Positions 1 to 8,623 of a stretch of DNA of 16,699 nt are shown in pieces (positions within the stretch are counted from its first letter, which is position 1; each line of letters starts with the position of its first letter). Origin of the DNA: Anaeromyces robustus (taxonomy: Eukaryota > Neocallimastigomycota > Neocallimastigomycetes > Neocallimastigales > Neocallimastigaceae). Below the pieces are notes generated by a model. It was not told the origin of the DNA, did no database searches, and worked only from the letters and a program-made list of their open reading frames with translations. Where the stretch lies: contig MCFG01000671.1 in assembly GCA_002104895.1 (NCBI GenBank), positions 1 through 16,699 on the forward strand, in the 5' to 3' direction. The position numbers and the translations under genes were made by a program.

Positions 1-64
1 TTCCTTGTATGGACCCACAAAATGAACAATCTGGTCCAATTCTTAATTTCAATATACACCATGA

Positions 65-3000
65 TATAAAATTATTGATGCGCCACTTTTATTCGATACT
101 GGTGCTTGTAAGTCCTTTTTAAGTAAAAATTTTGTAGAAGAAAATAATATCAAAATAATTAAAGATGAAAACTTAAAACAAGTTAATGGTATTAATGGAT
201 CTTCCGTTGTTTTTGGAAAAACAGAACCACTAAAACTTAGCTATGAAAATCATTCTAGTGACACTACCTTTTATATTATTCAATTAGAAAACTATGTAGG
301 AATCATAGGTTACGATTACATATTAAATAATAAGCCACACATTTACTACATTGACGATACATTACGATTACAATTTGCTGATGAATTATCCGAACATAAT
401 AATGTTAATTTAATTAAAGATTTTATTTCTACAGATGAATTGTATGATTCAGACGAAGAAGATTTAAATCCTAAAGAAGAAACACAACCCAAAATTCCAG
501 AAGAACTTATGGAAATTAAAGAAGTTTTTGATGAACGTAAACCAAAGGAGCTTCCGCCACACAGCATTTACGACTGCGCCATAGATTTAAAACCTAATAC
601 GATACCTTTCTATAGTAAAATTTATTCATTAACTGTTGAAGAAGAAGAATGTTTAAGGATTTATCTTGAAGAAAATCTTAGATATGGTTTTATTCGACGT
701 TCTAAATCACCTTTTGGAGCCGCAACCTTTTTTGTCCCCAAGAAAGATGGATCTCAACGTTTGGTAATTGACTACAGAAATCTAAATGACGCCACAATCA
801 AGAATGCCTATCCTTTGCCTCTGATTAGAGACTTATTAGATAGAGTTCAAGGTTGTACCGTCTTCTCTAAATTAGACCTACCAGGAGCTTATAATTTGGT
901 TCGCATTCGTGAAGGGGATCAATACAAAACTGCCTTTCGTACCAGATACGGACACTTTGAGTACGAAGTTATGCCTTTCGGTCTTACCAACGCCCCAGCC
1001 ACATTCCAACACTTTCTTAATGATATACTCTCGGAAGTCTTAGATAAATTCGCCTTTTCCTATATTGATGACATATTAATATTTTCTAAAACTAGGGACG
1101 AACACATTACTCATGTTAAGACTGTCTTAAATATTTTATTAAAAAATGGATTATACTGTAAGTTAAAAAAATGCGAATTTTTTAAAAATCAAATCGAATT
1201 TTTAGGCTATATTATTTCTAACAATGGAATTTCTATGTGCAAGGACAAGGTCGACGCTGTTTGTAAATGGCCCATACCTAGAAACGTCAAAGAAGTGCAA
1301 CAATTCTTAGGATTAGCCAATTTTTACCGCCGCTTTATTAAGGACTTTTCTAAGATTGCTCAGCCACTTCATAAACTAATACGTAAAAACGTTCCTTTCA
1401 ATTGGACTAAAGAAAAAGACCAAGCCTTCGCCCTCATTAAGGAGAAATTCACGTCCGAGCCTATTCTTAGAATTCCTGACCACTCTAGACCATTTATTTT
1501 AGAAACCGATGCCAGTAATTTCGCAATTGGTGCGGTACTCTCACAGTACGACAATAATAACGTTTTACATCCCTGCGCCTTTATGTCCAAAGGGTTAAAA
1601 AATTCCGAAACAAGATATGACGTATATGATAAGGAACTTCTCGCCATTATTGCCGCCCTTAAAGAATGGAGAAATCATTTACAAGGTGCAAAATTCCCTT
1701 TTAAGATTTATTGCGACCACCGTAATCTCAAGTTTCCTAAAAGAGCCGATTTATTATCCGATCGTCAAATTCGTTGGTACGAATTCTTATCAAAATTTAA
1801 TTATGAAATTGTATACAGAAATGGAGCCTCAAATAAAAAGGCAGATATTTTATCGAGACGCCCAGATTTTTTTGTTGGACTTATTACTTCCTCTGTTAAT
1901 AACTGTGATTTTTTCGATATTATTAAAAATCTTTACTCAAGCAATCCGGAAATATTAAAGATTATTGATTTAATTAAAGGTAATAACAATAATAATAAAA
2001 ATTTTGAATTAATTAACGATATTTTATATTATAACTATAGGATTTATTTGCCTAAGGAACTTCACTATGACATTATGAATCAATATCATTCCAATCCAGT
2101 AGCTGGACATTTTAGCAACAAGAAGACAGAAGAATTACTCGCAAGATATTATTATTGGCCAAATTTAAATGAAGATGTCGATACCTTTGTAAAAAATTGT
2201 ATTCGCTGCGTCACAACTAAAGATAAAAATCATGCGCCATACGGACTTGTTCAATTATCCGATACTCCTTCCAAACCATGGACTCATGTTAATGTCGATT
2301 TTCTCACTGATCTTCCACCATCCTCTGGTTTCGACTCTATTATGACTGTTTCCGACCAATTTAGTAAAATGGTTCACTTTATTCCTGTTTCTGGTACTCC
2401 ATCCGCCGAAGATATTGCCAATTTATTCATGAAACATATTTTCTCTTTACATGGATTACCTGCTTCTATTACATCAGATCGAGGAAGCCAATTTACCTCC
2501 CGATTTTGGAAAAAGCTTTTAGAATCATTAAATGTTAATTGCCTTTACTCGACTGCTCATCATCATCAAAGTAATGGCCAAGCGGAACGTATGAATGGTA
2601 TTGTTTCCCAAGTTTTACGCTGTATTACATTTGAAAAACCAGCACTTTGGACTTATTATTTACCACTTGTTGAATTTGCAATTAATAATTCAGTTAACTC
2701 TACTACTTCTCAATCACCATTTGAAATTGTTTATGGCTATAAACTTAATTTTGATCCTTTTGTTTCCTCCCAACATGCTTCTAATGTTGCAGAATATACT
2801 ACATTAGATTGGTCAAGCCACTTTAATAAAATTTACAATATTATTAATAAAAATAAATTAATTTACAAACAACAAGCTGATAAAAAACGCGCCACAGGCC
2901 CTGATTTTAAGGTTAATGACTATGTATGGCTGAATCTTGTTCCCTCCTCAAGAAGATCTAAAAAATTCGACTTAAGACGTTTTGGCCCCTACAAAATTAT

Positions 3001-3097
3001 TGAAATGTTATCACCGGTCACAGCTAAACTAGAACTCCCTTCCGGTTCAAGATTCTCACCAATCGTTCACATTGAACGATTAGAAAAATTTCATTAG
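65..3097 (+). CDS. pol: Ty3/gypsy Pol polyprotein (protease-RT-RNase H-integrase), 5' partial
   Basis: Copies element RNA into DNA and integrates it. The frame is open from 65, after a TGA at 62-64, to the TAG at 3095-3097, about 1,010 residues. Protease: DTGA at 95-106 and the flap-side motif GIIGYDYI at 299-322. [45 protein letters not shown] and the catalytic YIDD at 1061-1072. RNase H: TDAS, KELLAI, CDHRNLK and ADILSR. Integrase: an HH-CC zinc domain (HSNP..AGH, CIRC), then DDE residues in VNVDFL, SDRGSQF and GQAERMNG, and a C-terminal GPY/F-like segment (RRFGPYKI). No chromodomain follows; the protein stops just before the LTR. There is no in-frame ATG near the start; a TTG at 440 is only a chance start, and the true N-terminus is upstream. 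Upstream coding (3-70) lies in another frame, implying a one-base shift around 62-77. Confidence 0.93.
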   Translation, partial: YKIIDAPLLFDTGACKSFLSKNFVEENNIKIIKDENLKQVNGINGSSVVFGKTEPLKLSYENHSSDTTFYIIQLENYVGIIGYDYILNNKPHIYYIDDTLRLQFADELSEHNNVNLIKDFISTDELYDSDEEDLNPKEETQPKIPEELMEIKEVFDERKPKELPPHSIYDCAIDLKPNTIPFYSKIYSLTVEEEECLRIYLEENLRYGFIRRSKSPFGAATFFVPKKDGSQRLVIDYRNLNDATIKNAYPLPLIRDLLDRVQGCTVFSKLDLPGAYNLVRIREGDQYKTAFRTRYGHFEYEVMPFGLTNAPATFQHFLNDILSEVLDKFAFSYIDDILIFSKTRDEHITHVKTVLNILLKNGLYCKLKKCEFFKNQIEFLGYIISNNGISMCKDKVDAVCKWPIPRNVKEVQQFLGLANFYRRFIKDFSKIAQPLHKLIRKNVPFNWTKEKDQAFALIKEKFTSEPILRIPDHSRPFILETDASNFAIGAVLSQYDNNNVLHPCAFMSKGLKNSETRYDVYDKELLAIIAALKEWRNHLQGAKFPFKIYCDHRNLKFPKRADLLSDRQIRWYEFLSKFNYEIVYRNGASNKKADILSRRPDFFVGLITSSVNNCDFFDIIKNLYSSNPEILKIIDLIKGNNNNNKNFELINDILYYNYRIYLPKELHYDIMNQYHSNPVAGHFSNKKTEELLARYYYWPNLNEDVDTFVKNCIRCVTTKDKNHAPYGLVQLSDTPSKPWTHVNVDFLTDLPPSSGFDSIMTVSDQFSKMVHFIPVSGTPSAEDIANLFMKHIFSLHGLPASITSDRGSQFTSRFWKKLLESLNVNCLYSTAHHHQSNGQAERMNGIVSQVLRCITFEKPALWTYYLPLVEFAINNSVNSTTSQSPFEIVYGYKLNFDPFVSSQHASNVAEYTTLDWSSHFNKIYNIINKNKLIYKQQADKKRATGPDFKVNDYVWLNLVPSSRRSKKFDLRRFGPYKIIEMLSPVTAKLELPSGSRFSPIVHIERLEKFH
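3061..3081 (+). other. Perfect 9-bp hairpin at the 3' end of pol
   Basis: AATCGTTCA, a 3-base loop CAT, then TGAACGATT. It lies within the last codons of the integrase reading frame and is conserved in copy 2 at about 12131-12151. It may simply reflect codon choice. Confidence 0.5.
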
Positions 3098-3116
3098 TCG
3101 TCTGGAATCCGACTTT

Positions 3117-3128
3117 GGAAGAGGACCG
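3117..3128 (+). other. Candidate polypurine tract before the 3' LTR
   Basis: GGAAGAGGACCG sits directly before the LTR start TGTCAATA. LTR retrotransposons prime plus-strand DNA from a purine-rich tract at this place. The same bases precede the LTR in copy 2. The tract is short and ends in CCG, so the exact primer is uncertain. Confidence 0.5.
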
Positions 3129-3694
3129 TGTCAATAATATATTAATAAATATAATAAAATTATTTTTTATTAATAATAATTAATAATTAAAATTTAATTC
3201 AAGCCTCAAAAATAGTTTAAGAATAATTTAAATATTTTATCAATTTTATTATTAATAATTAGAATATTTTAGAAATTATTTTATTCTGTAAAAATAATAA
3301 TTATTAATGTATTAATAATATTTTTATGCTTTTAGTAATTAATCATTTTCTATTACTAATAACTCATTTTCTATTAGTAATATTAGTTAGTTTATTTATA
3401 TAGTTTAAATTTAGAAAAAAAAATATAAATATGAAGAAAAATCACTTTTACATTTTTTCTTCATAAAAGAGATTATCGTCTGAATAATCCAAATTGAAGA
3501 TTTAACCATAATCTTTATTAATTAATTTTTTATATCGATAGTTAGAAACAATTTATAAATTTAATTACTATTTAACTTTAATAAATAATAATATTCTTAA
3601 ACTAAATTTTTAAAAAAAAAAAAAAAAAAAAAAATTTATTACAAGCCACATTTAATAACTTTCAGCCTATTTCGTTTGTTTAACCTTTTGATAT
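3129..3694 (+). repeat. 3' LTR of retrotransposon copy 1
   Basis: Begins TGTCAATA straight after pol and the purine tract, and ends near CCTTTTGATA, where four copies in the window stop matching each other. Copy 2 ends TTGATACA, giving TG..CA termini. Length is about 566 bp. Inside are a duplicated CATTTTCTATTA motif (about 3344-3381), a TATA-like TTTATATAG (about 3395), an 11-bp hairpin (3431-3464), and a run of 23 A (3612-3634) followed by a conserved tail with ACAAGCCACATTT and CAGCCTATTTCGTTTGTTTA. The hairpin and A-run would suit the region around the RNA start and polyadenylation site, but that is inference. Confidence 0.85.
3431..3464 (+). other. Conserved 11-bp stem-loop inside the LTR
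   Basis: Arms ATGAAGAAAAA (3431-3441) and TTTTTCTTCAT (3454-3464) with a 12-base loop. The same stem is present in copy 2 (11661-11694), where only a loop base differs. It lies mid-LTR, downstream of the TATA-like sequence. Confidence 0.6.
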
Positions 3695-4220
3695 ATATAT
3701 ATAAAATTTTTTTGTTTACTTTATATATACATAAGAAAATATTTTTTTTTGTTTATATATATATAATAGGGTTAGGCTTTAGTTTTATGTTATGACTTTA
3801 TTCATTTCTTATTTGTGTAATATAAAATTTACATGAGAATGTAGGAGTTACATGAGATATGTGATAGTATATAAAAGTTTAATACCGAAATACTAAATAT
3901 TATAAAAATTTCATACATTAAATTAAGGTTTTTAAACATTCGTACAACCTTATGTTAATGTATTCCACTTTCACTCTCTCTATACTATAGCATATATATA
4001 TATAAAAAGTTTTGCGAAAAAAGTTAATTACGTAATCGGCATTACAAAACGTAAAACTACACGTAATTTAATATATATAATGTACTACTTTTCCTATAAA
4101 AGGAAACTCACTTCCGAAAAAGGAATTTCTTATATATATGAATCGGGAGAAGTACATTTCGGAATCGTACATTATTGTATGTGGCTTGATGATAAAATAT
4201 TTTATAGCCACATTTATCAA
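3695..4220. other. AT-rich spacer with short inverted repeats
   Basis: No supportable gene. It holds TATATA runs, a palindrome ATTACGTAAT (about 4027), inverted arms around TTAATTACGT / ACGTAATTTAA (about 4024-4070), a degenerate copy of the 15-bp GTGCATTTCGGAAT repeat (GTACATTTCGGAATCGTACA, about 4153-4172), and an 8-bp hairpin ATGTGGCT / AGCCACAT (4179-4186 and 4206-4213). Confidence 0.6.
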
Positions 4221-4583
4221 AAATAAATAAATACATAAATAACTAAATAAAATCAAAATAAAATAAAATCAAAATAATATTTTATTAATAATCTTTTAAA
4301 TAATATTTTGTTAAAAATATTATTTAAAAAAAGACTTGTTCTGTTATCATTAAATAAATAAAACTATTATAATTATTAAATAAATAATTATTGTAATAAA
4401 GAATAAATAAATAAATAAATAAATAAATACATAAATAATTAAATAAAATTAAATATTATTTTATTAATAATCTTTTAAATAATATTTTGTTAAAAATTGT
4501 ATATAAAAAAGGACTTGTTCTGTTATCATTAAATAAATAAAACTATTATAATTATTAAATAAATAAATATTGTAATAAATAAT
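4221..4583. repeat. Tandem duplication, two units of about 181 bp
   Basis: Two consecutive units share the same order: AAAT microsatellite, AAATACATAAATAA, TTTTATTAATAATCTTTTAA, ACTTGTTCTGTTATCATTAA and ATAAAACTATTATAATTATT. They differ by scattered substitutions and by the length of the AAAT run. No coding potential. Confidence 0.75.
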
Positions 4584-4933
4584 AAATAAATAAATAAATA
4601 ATTAATTAATTAATTATTAAATAATTATAATTATTAAATAAATAAATAATAAATATATAAATATTTAATAAATAAATAAATAAATACTAAATAATTAATT
4701 AATAAATAAATAAATAATAATTATTTATTATTTATTTTTCAATTATTTAAAAAAAAACATATAAATATATGATAAATAAATAAATAAATAAATAAATAAA
4801 TACTAAATAATTAATTTATAAATAAATAAATAAATAATAATTATTTAATATTTATTTAGCAATTATTTAAAAAAATATATAAATATATGATAAATTAATA
4901 ATTAATTAAATAATAATTAATAAATAATTTTTT
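4584..4933. repeat. AAAT-type microsatellite with a second tandem duplication of about 120 bp
   Basis: Dominated by (AAAT)n. Two similar units (about 4674-4780 and 4795-4895) share AAATACTAAATAATTAAT, ATAATTATTTA, CAATTATTTAAAAAAA and ATATAAATATATGATAAA. No gene. Confidence 0.7.
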
Positions 4934-4993
4934 TAATATTTTTTTAAACGGTTATTAATAAAAAAATAATTAGTTACTATATTATAATTATAA

Positions 4994-6468
4994 ATGGAGG
5001 AAATTGAAAAAATTGAATTTAGTGAAACCAATAGAGGCAAAAAACAACTCATTATTAATAAAAAATATAAATTTAATTTTTCACTTAAAAAAAAAGATAA
5101 TTCAAAAGTATACAGATGCACAAAATACAAAACAGCAAATAAATGTAAATCTTTCATTATTTTAAATGATAAAAATGAAATTTTAAAATATGAAAGTTTC
5201 CATAATCATCTTGAAAAAGAATTTGATGCATCTCTATCACTAATAAAGCATAAAATTAAAGAGGAAATCAGACAAAGCATAATTCCAATGGATTTAAAAC
5301 CAAGGCGTATATATAAGGAAGTTTCTCAAAACATGGGATTCATATGTCCAGAATATGATACAATTAGATCCCAAATACTTAGAAATATAAATAAGCAAAT
5401 ACATACAGATATTACAACATTTGATGAAATTCCAAATGAATCAATATATTATAAAACAGAAAGAGGAGAGGATTTTATGATATTCAAAAATCCTAATATA
5501 ATAATTTTTCAATCACCATTTCAAGCAAAATTATTTTCGAAATATTATGAAGATATATTTGCTGATGGTACTTTTTATGTAGCGCCTAAGTTTAGCTACC
5601 AAGTATTTATAACAAGAACTTACGTTTCGGAATTAAATAAATTTTATACTACTTCAATTTCTATATTAAAAAATAGAAAAGAGGCCACATATGAAACATT
5701 ATTTAAAGAAATAATAAAAAAAATAAATTTAGGGAAAATAGTATAACTACCCAAATTAATTTACACTGTGATTTTGAAATAGCTATATCCAATGCCTCAA
5801 GAAAAATTATTCCTAATTTAAATATCAAATATTGTGTTTGGCATTACAAAAAATCTTTAGAGAAACAAAAAAATAAATTATGTTTTAATGAAGTAGATAA
5901 TAATAATGATGTATATGTATATTATAAAGCTATTTCAAATTTGCCTTTTATAAATCCTGAATATATATTTGATATTTATTTCAAAATCAAAAGTGCATGC
6001 AAAAAAAATAACTATAGCAATTTTTTGGAGTAGTTATTTTTTGGAATTTTTAGAATATTTTAAAAATAATTATTTACATAAATATAATACTAATAATTGG
6101 AATTATTATAAGAATATAGAGCATATAACAAATAATGCTTCAGAATCTTTTAATAATTACTTAATTTATTTCCAAAAAAACCTTCATTTTTTAAATTAAT
6201 TTATATATTAAAAAAAGAAGAATCCTTATCCTACAATGATTACGAAAGGAGAATTAATGGAATCTGGAGAAAAAAACAAAAAATAATTAGAAAGACTGAT
6301 GAAATAAAAAATATAATTGAAAATTATAAATATATGGAAAAAGATTATATTTATAATGGATATGATAGAAAAGATATTGTTGAATTATGGTATAATTGCT
6401 TAATTGATTTAAATAATAAAAAATGTTTTAGTACGTTTTACGTAACTTTAAAAACCTTATTTTATTAA
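4994..6468 (+). pseudogene. FLYWCH-MULE transposase relic 1 (frameshifted)
   Basis: Remains of a Mutator-like (MULE) transposase, which cuts and pastes DNA with a DDE nuclease. Residues 1-75 resemble a FLYWCH-type zinc finger: VYRCTKYKTANKCKSF with a downstream HNH pair. The DDE core is recognisable: ADGTF (first Asp at 5574-5576), HCDFE (second Asp at 5770-5772), YCVWHYKKS, and NNASESF (Glu at 6143-6145). The first frame runs 4994-5746 and ends at a TAA caused by a one-base shift, because the next frame continues ITTQINLHCDFE. A second shift lies near 6025-6045 and a third near 6190, after which KKEESLSYNDYERR and IVELWYNCLIDLNNKK follow. The reading then runs into inserted DNA and stops at 6468; the ancestral stop is probably the TAA at 6856-6858. 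It aligns along its whole length with the relic at 8624-10051. No clear terminal inverted repeats were found. Confidence 0.82.
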
Positions 6469-6854
6469 CGTATTTTAGCTTAGTTTAATTTTTATTTATC
6501 TCATGTAATAATAGTATCTAATAATTCATATATAACTTTTGATTGTATGTTAGCATTTTCTTTAGTATATATAGGTTTATTATTTATTTATTATTATATT
6601 ATTTATCTCAATTTATTAAAAATTTTTATTGTGTTACCTTTCTCAGAGTTACACAACAAGAATTTTGATAGTATTATCATTTTATTTTATTGTGCAACCC
6701 TTTTATGAGTAGACTCTAAATTATTTTGATTACTTTATCACAAATTTTTGTTGTACTACTCAAGATTGTTTCACAAGAAAAAATTTTCTATATGATAAAA
6801 AAGATATTGTTGAATTATGGTATAATTGCTTAATTGATTTAAATAATAAAAAAT
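6361..6854 (+). repeat. 64-bp direct repeat flanking a 366-bp insertion
   Basis: The segment 6361-6424, encoding the tail DIVELWYNCLIDLNNKK of the MULE transposase, is repeated at 6791-6854 with one substitution (G6368 versus A6798). The 366 bases between (6425-6790) have no equivalent in MULE relic 2 and no recognisable gene. The second copy continues to KKY and a TAA stop, probably the original end of the transposase. Confidence 0.85.
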
Positions 6855-6884
6855 ACTAATTTTTTATTATAAATTAGTATTTTT
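6849..6884 (+). terminator. 14-bp stem-loop at the MULE relic 1 stop
   Basis: AAAAATACTAATTT and AAATTAGTATTTTT pair perfectly around an 8-base AT loop. The hairpin contains the apparent ancestral stop codon (TAA at 6856-6858). A terminator or 3'-end role is a guess; it may instead be the edge of the mobile element. Confidence 0.4.
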
Positions 6885-7554
6885 CTAACCTTTTTATATT
6901 ATATGTTATGCTTAATTATTGTTCTTGTAACAATATAAGGAAATAAAATTACTTTAAGATTTTTTTAGCTAGTTTTTAGCTAAATTATATCTAAAACTGA
7001 TCTATTTAACTATAATTAAAATATAATTAATATCAATATCAAAATTTTTAGTATAAAAATATTATTATTAATATCAATATCAAATTTTTTAGTATAAAAA
7101 TATTATTAATATCAATGTCAATCTTATTTAGCAAAAATAATAATATCAATTATGTTTAAAAAATCATTAAATAAATATTTTTTTATTTTTTATTATTTTA
7201 TTAAAATTTTAGTTATTATTATTACAATTTAATAATAAAATAAATTAAAATATTTTATATAAATAATTTTAAATATAAATGAAAAATATTATAAAATATT
7301 AAATAAAATAAAAGACTTTGAAAAAATATGATTTTTGTTTGTTTGTAAAAGTTAAAGAACTTGAATCTTTCTTTTTTAAATTTTTTTTGTATTCTTTTGT
7401 ATTTTTTTTTCAATTCTTTGATTTTATTATAATTTTTTTAATTATTTTTATTTCATTTTATTCCATTTTTTAATTTGTAATTATTAATTATAATTTTTAA
7501 TTATTATTTATTTATTTATTCATTTATTTAATATATAAAATTTCATGCGCCACA
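6885..7554. other. AT-rich spacer with a short tandem repeat
   Basis: No gene seen. About 7020-7125 holds two to three imperfect units containing TTAATATCAATATCAAA, TTTTTAGTATAAAAAT and ATTATTA. A thymine-rich strand asymmetry runs through about 7325-7540. Confidence 0.55.
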
Positions 7555-7614
7555 GATTCCGAAATGCACAATTCCGAAATGCACGATTCCGAAATGCACG
7601 ATTGCGAAATGCAC
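7555..7614. repeat. Four tandem copies of a 15-bp motif (RATTCCGAAATGCAC)
   Basis: Units at 7555-7569, 7570-7584, 7585-7599 and 7600-7614 differ only at the first base and by one C-to-G change in the fourth. The motif is much richer in G+C than its surroundings. Related single copies occur in reverse orientation near 4153 and 7784, and a weaker one near 10398. Confidence 0.85.
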
Positions 7615-7656
7615 CACATTCCTTTCAGCCTATTTCGTTTGTTTAACCTTTTGATA
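7613..7656 (+). repeat. LTR tip remnant
   Basis: Matches the last ~40 bp of the retrotransposon LTR: CCACATT, then TTTCAGCCTATTTCGTTTG and TTTAACCTTTTGATA, with a small internal deletion relative to the other copies. It begins at the end of the 15-bp repeats and stops at the base where all LTR copies diverge. Confidence 0.8.
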
Positions 7657-7657
7657 A

Positions 7658-7777
7658 TGTAATAAAGTATTTAATAGAAAATATGATTTAGAAAGACATA
7701 AAAGAAAACATTTAGATATAAAGCCTTATAAATGTATAATTTGTAAAAAATCATTTACAAGAAGTGATTATTTAAAG
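7658..7777 (+). pseudogene. C2H2 zinc-finger gene fragment
   Basis: An open stretch of about 40 codons reads like one and a half classical C2H2 fingers. Finger 1 lacks its first Cys (it begins [18 protein letters not shown]). The linker LDIKPYKC leads to finger 2, [16 protein letters not shown], which is cut before its histidines. The frame runs on into the GTGCATTTCGG motif and ends at TAA 7808-7810. There is no start codon or upstream gene. It is bounded on the left by the LTR tip and on the right by the 15-bp repeat, so it looks like a captured or broken piece of a transcription-factor gene. Confidence 0.72.
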
Positions 7778-7783
7778 GGGAAG

Positions 7784-7798
7784 TGTGCATTTCGGCAA
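7784..7798 (+). repeat. Single inverted copy of the 15-bp motif
   Basis: GTGCATTTCGGCAAT is the reverse complement of the tandem units at 7555-7614 with one base difference. Together they bracket the LTR tip and zinc-finger fragment as an inverted pair. Confidence 0.7.
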
Positions 7799-8486
7799 TT
7801 TATTTCGTAAATGTACTGCGCATTAAAATAACGTATTATTTAAATGTATTATATTGGCTTATAAATTAAATTAATAAAAATTTAGGTTAAATAATAAAAT
7901 ATTATATTATTAAAATCAATATTTTATTTGTTGTTGATTCAAAGAGTCAAATTTATATTATATTTCATTAACATTAAAGTAAAAGTGTTGCTAAACATGA
8001 TCCAATTTATTAGTGACATCTTCTTTTTATTAATATTTTTTTTTTATTTAAATTATGAAATAAATAAAATATTAATTTAAGTGAAATTTAAAATTTATAT
8101 TTATAATTCAAGTGTTAAACATATGTTTCAATATTTTTAAAAGAATATTATTTATTCAAAGAAAAATTTATATAAATGAACGTTTTATTTTTAAAAAATA
8201 TAAAGGTTAATTTTTTTATATAATTTTTAATACGCCATTTTATATTTACTTATTTATTATTTATTCATTCGTATATGTATTACTTGTCATTGGAACAATT
8301 TTTATACGCCACTTTAACGACACTTTAACGCCACTTGGTGAAATGGGCCATTCCCAAAAAATATATATATTTAAATATAAGGGTTATATAAATAATATTG
8401 AAATTATAATCAATTTTATATATATAAAGATATTTAATTTTATTTTTCAAGGGTTTATTTTTTATTTATTTTATTTTTTTTTATTG
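7799..8486. other. AT-rich spacer without a supportable gene
   Basis: I see only AT-rich sequence with short GCCA-containing motifs (TACGCCATTTTA near 8231; ACGCCACTTTAACG near 8316) and GAAATGGGCCATTCCC near 8340. A TATGGCGTAAAGGGCC motif lies beyond MULE relic 2, near 10366, but similarity is too short to call terminal inverted repeats. Confidence 0.5.
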
Positions 8487-8494
8487 AATTTTAT

Positions 8495-8548
8495 TTTATT
8501 TAACATTTCAAAATAATATTAATAAAATAAAATAAAATAAAATAAAAA
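8495..8548 (+). repeat. Left direct repeat flanking MULE relic 2
   Basis: TTTAACATTTCAAAATAATA followed by an (AAAAT)n tract. A near-identical segment lies downstream of the transposase relic at about 10192-10262. Confidence 0.65.
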
Positions 8549-8623
8549 ATTAAATAAGTAAAAATTGGATTAAAAAAATAAATTGATCAATTTAAAATAT
8601 TTAGTTAAAAGTTCTTATTATAA

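Larger units (their letters stand above)
1..3694 (+). mobile_element. Ty3/gypsy LTR retrotransposon, copy 1 (5' end outside window)
   Basis: The block runs from inside the protease region through reverse transcriptase, RNase H and integrase to a 3' LTR. The order protease-RT-RNaseH-integrase is that of Ty3/gypsy (Metaviridae-type) elements; Ty1/copia elements have integrase before RT. Gag, primer-binding site and 5' LTR lie upstream of the window or are missing. A second, rearranged copy lies at 11438-13797 on the opposite strand, and a bare LTR tip lies near 7613. The two pol copies differ by only a handful of amino acids over their shared parts, so both are young insertions. Confidence 0.93.

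Noticed and set aside
1369-1647. Minus-strand open frame inside the pol gene
   Set aside because: It is the antisense shadow of a strongly supported RT/RNase H frame and has no motif of its own.
1617-2807. Overlapping + strand frames inside pol (1617-1958, 2595-2807)
   Set aside because: Out-of-frame shadows of RNase H and integrase; the composition is an artefact of AT-rich codons.
3767-3779. Telomere-like TAGGGTTAGG
   Set aside because: Only about one and a half units in isolation; too short to indicate a telomere or an internal telomeric repeat.
4068-4256. Minus-strand 62-codon frame
   Set aside because: Hydrophobic AT-driven translation through microsatellite and inverted repeats; no family resemblance or start context.
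6640-6660. GTGTTACC ... GTTACAC as a hairpin
   Set aside because: The arms are not true reverse complements (two mismatches in seven), so no stem is supported.
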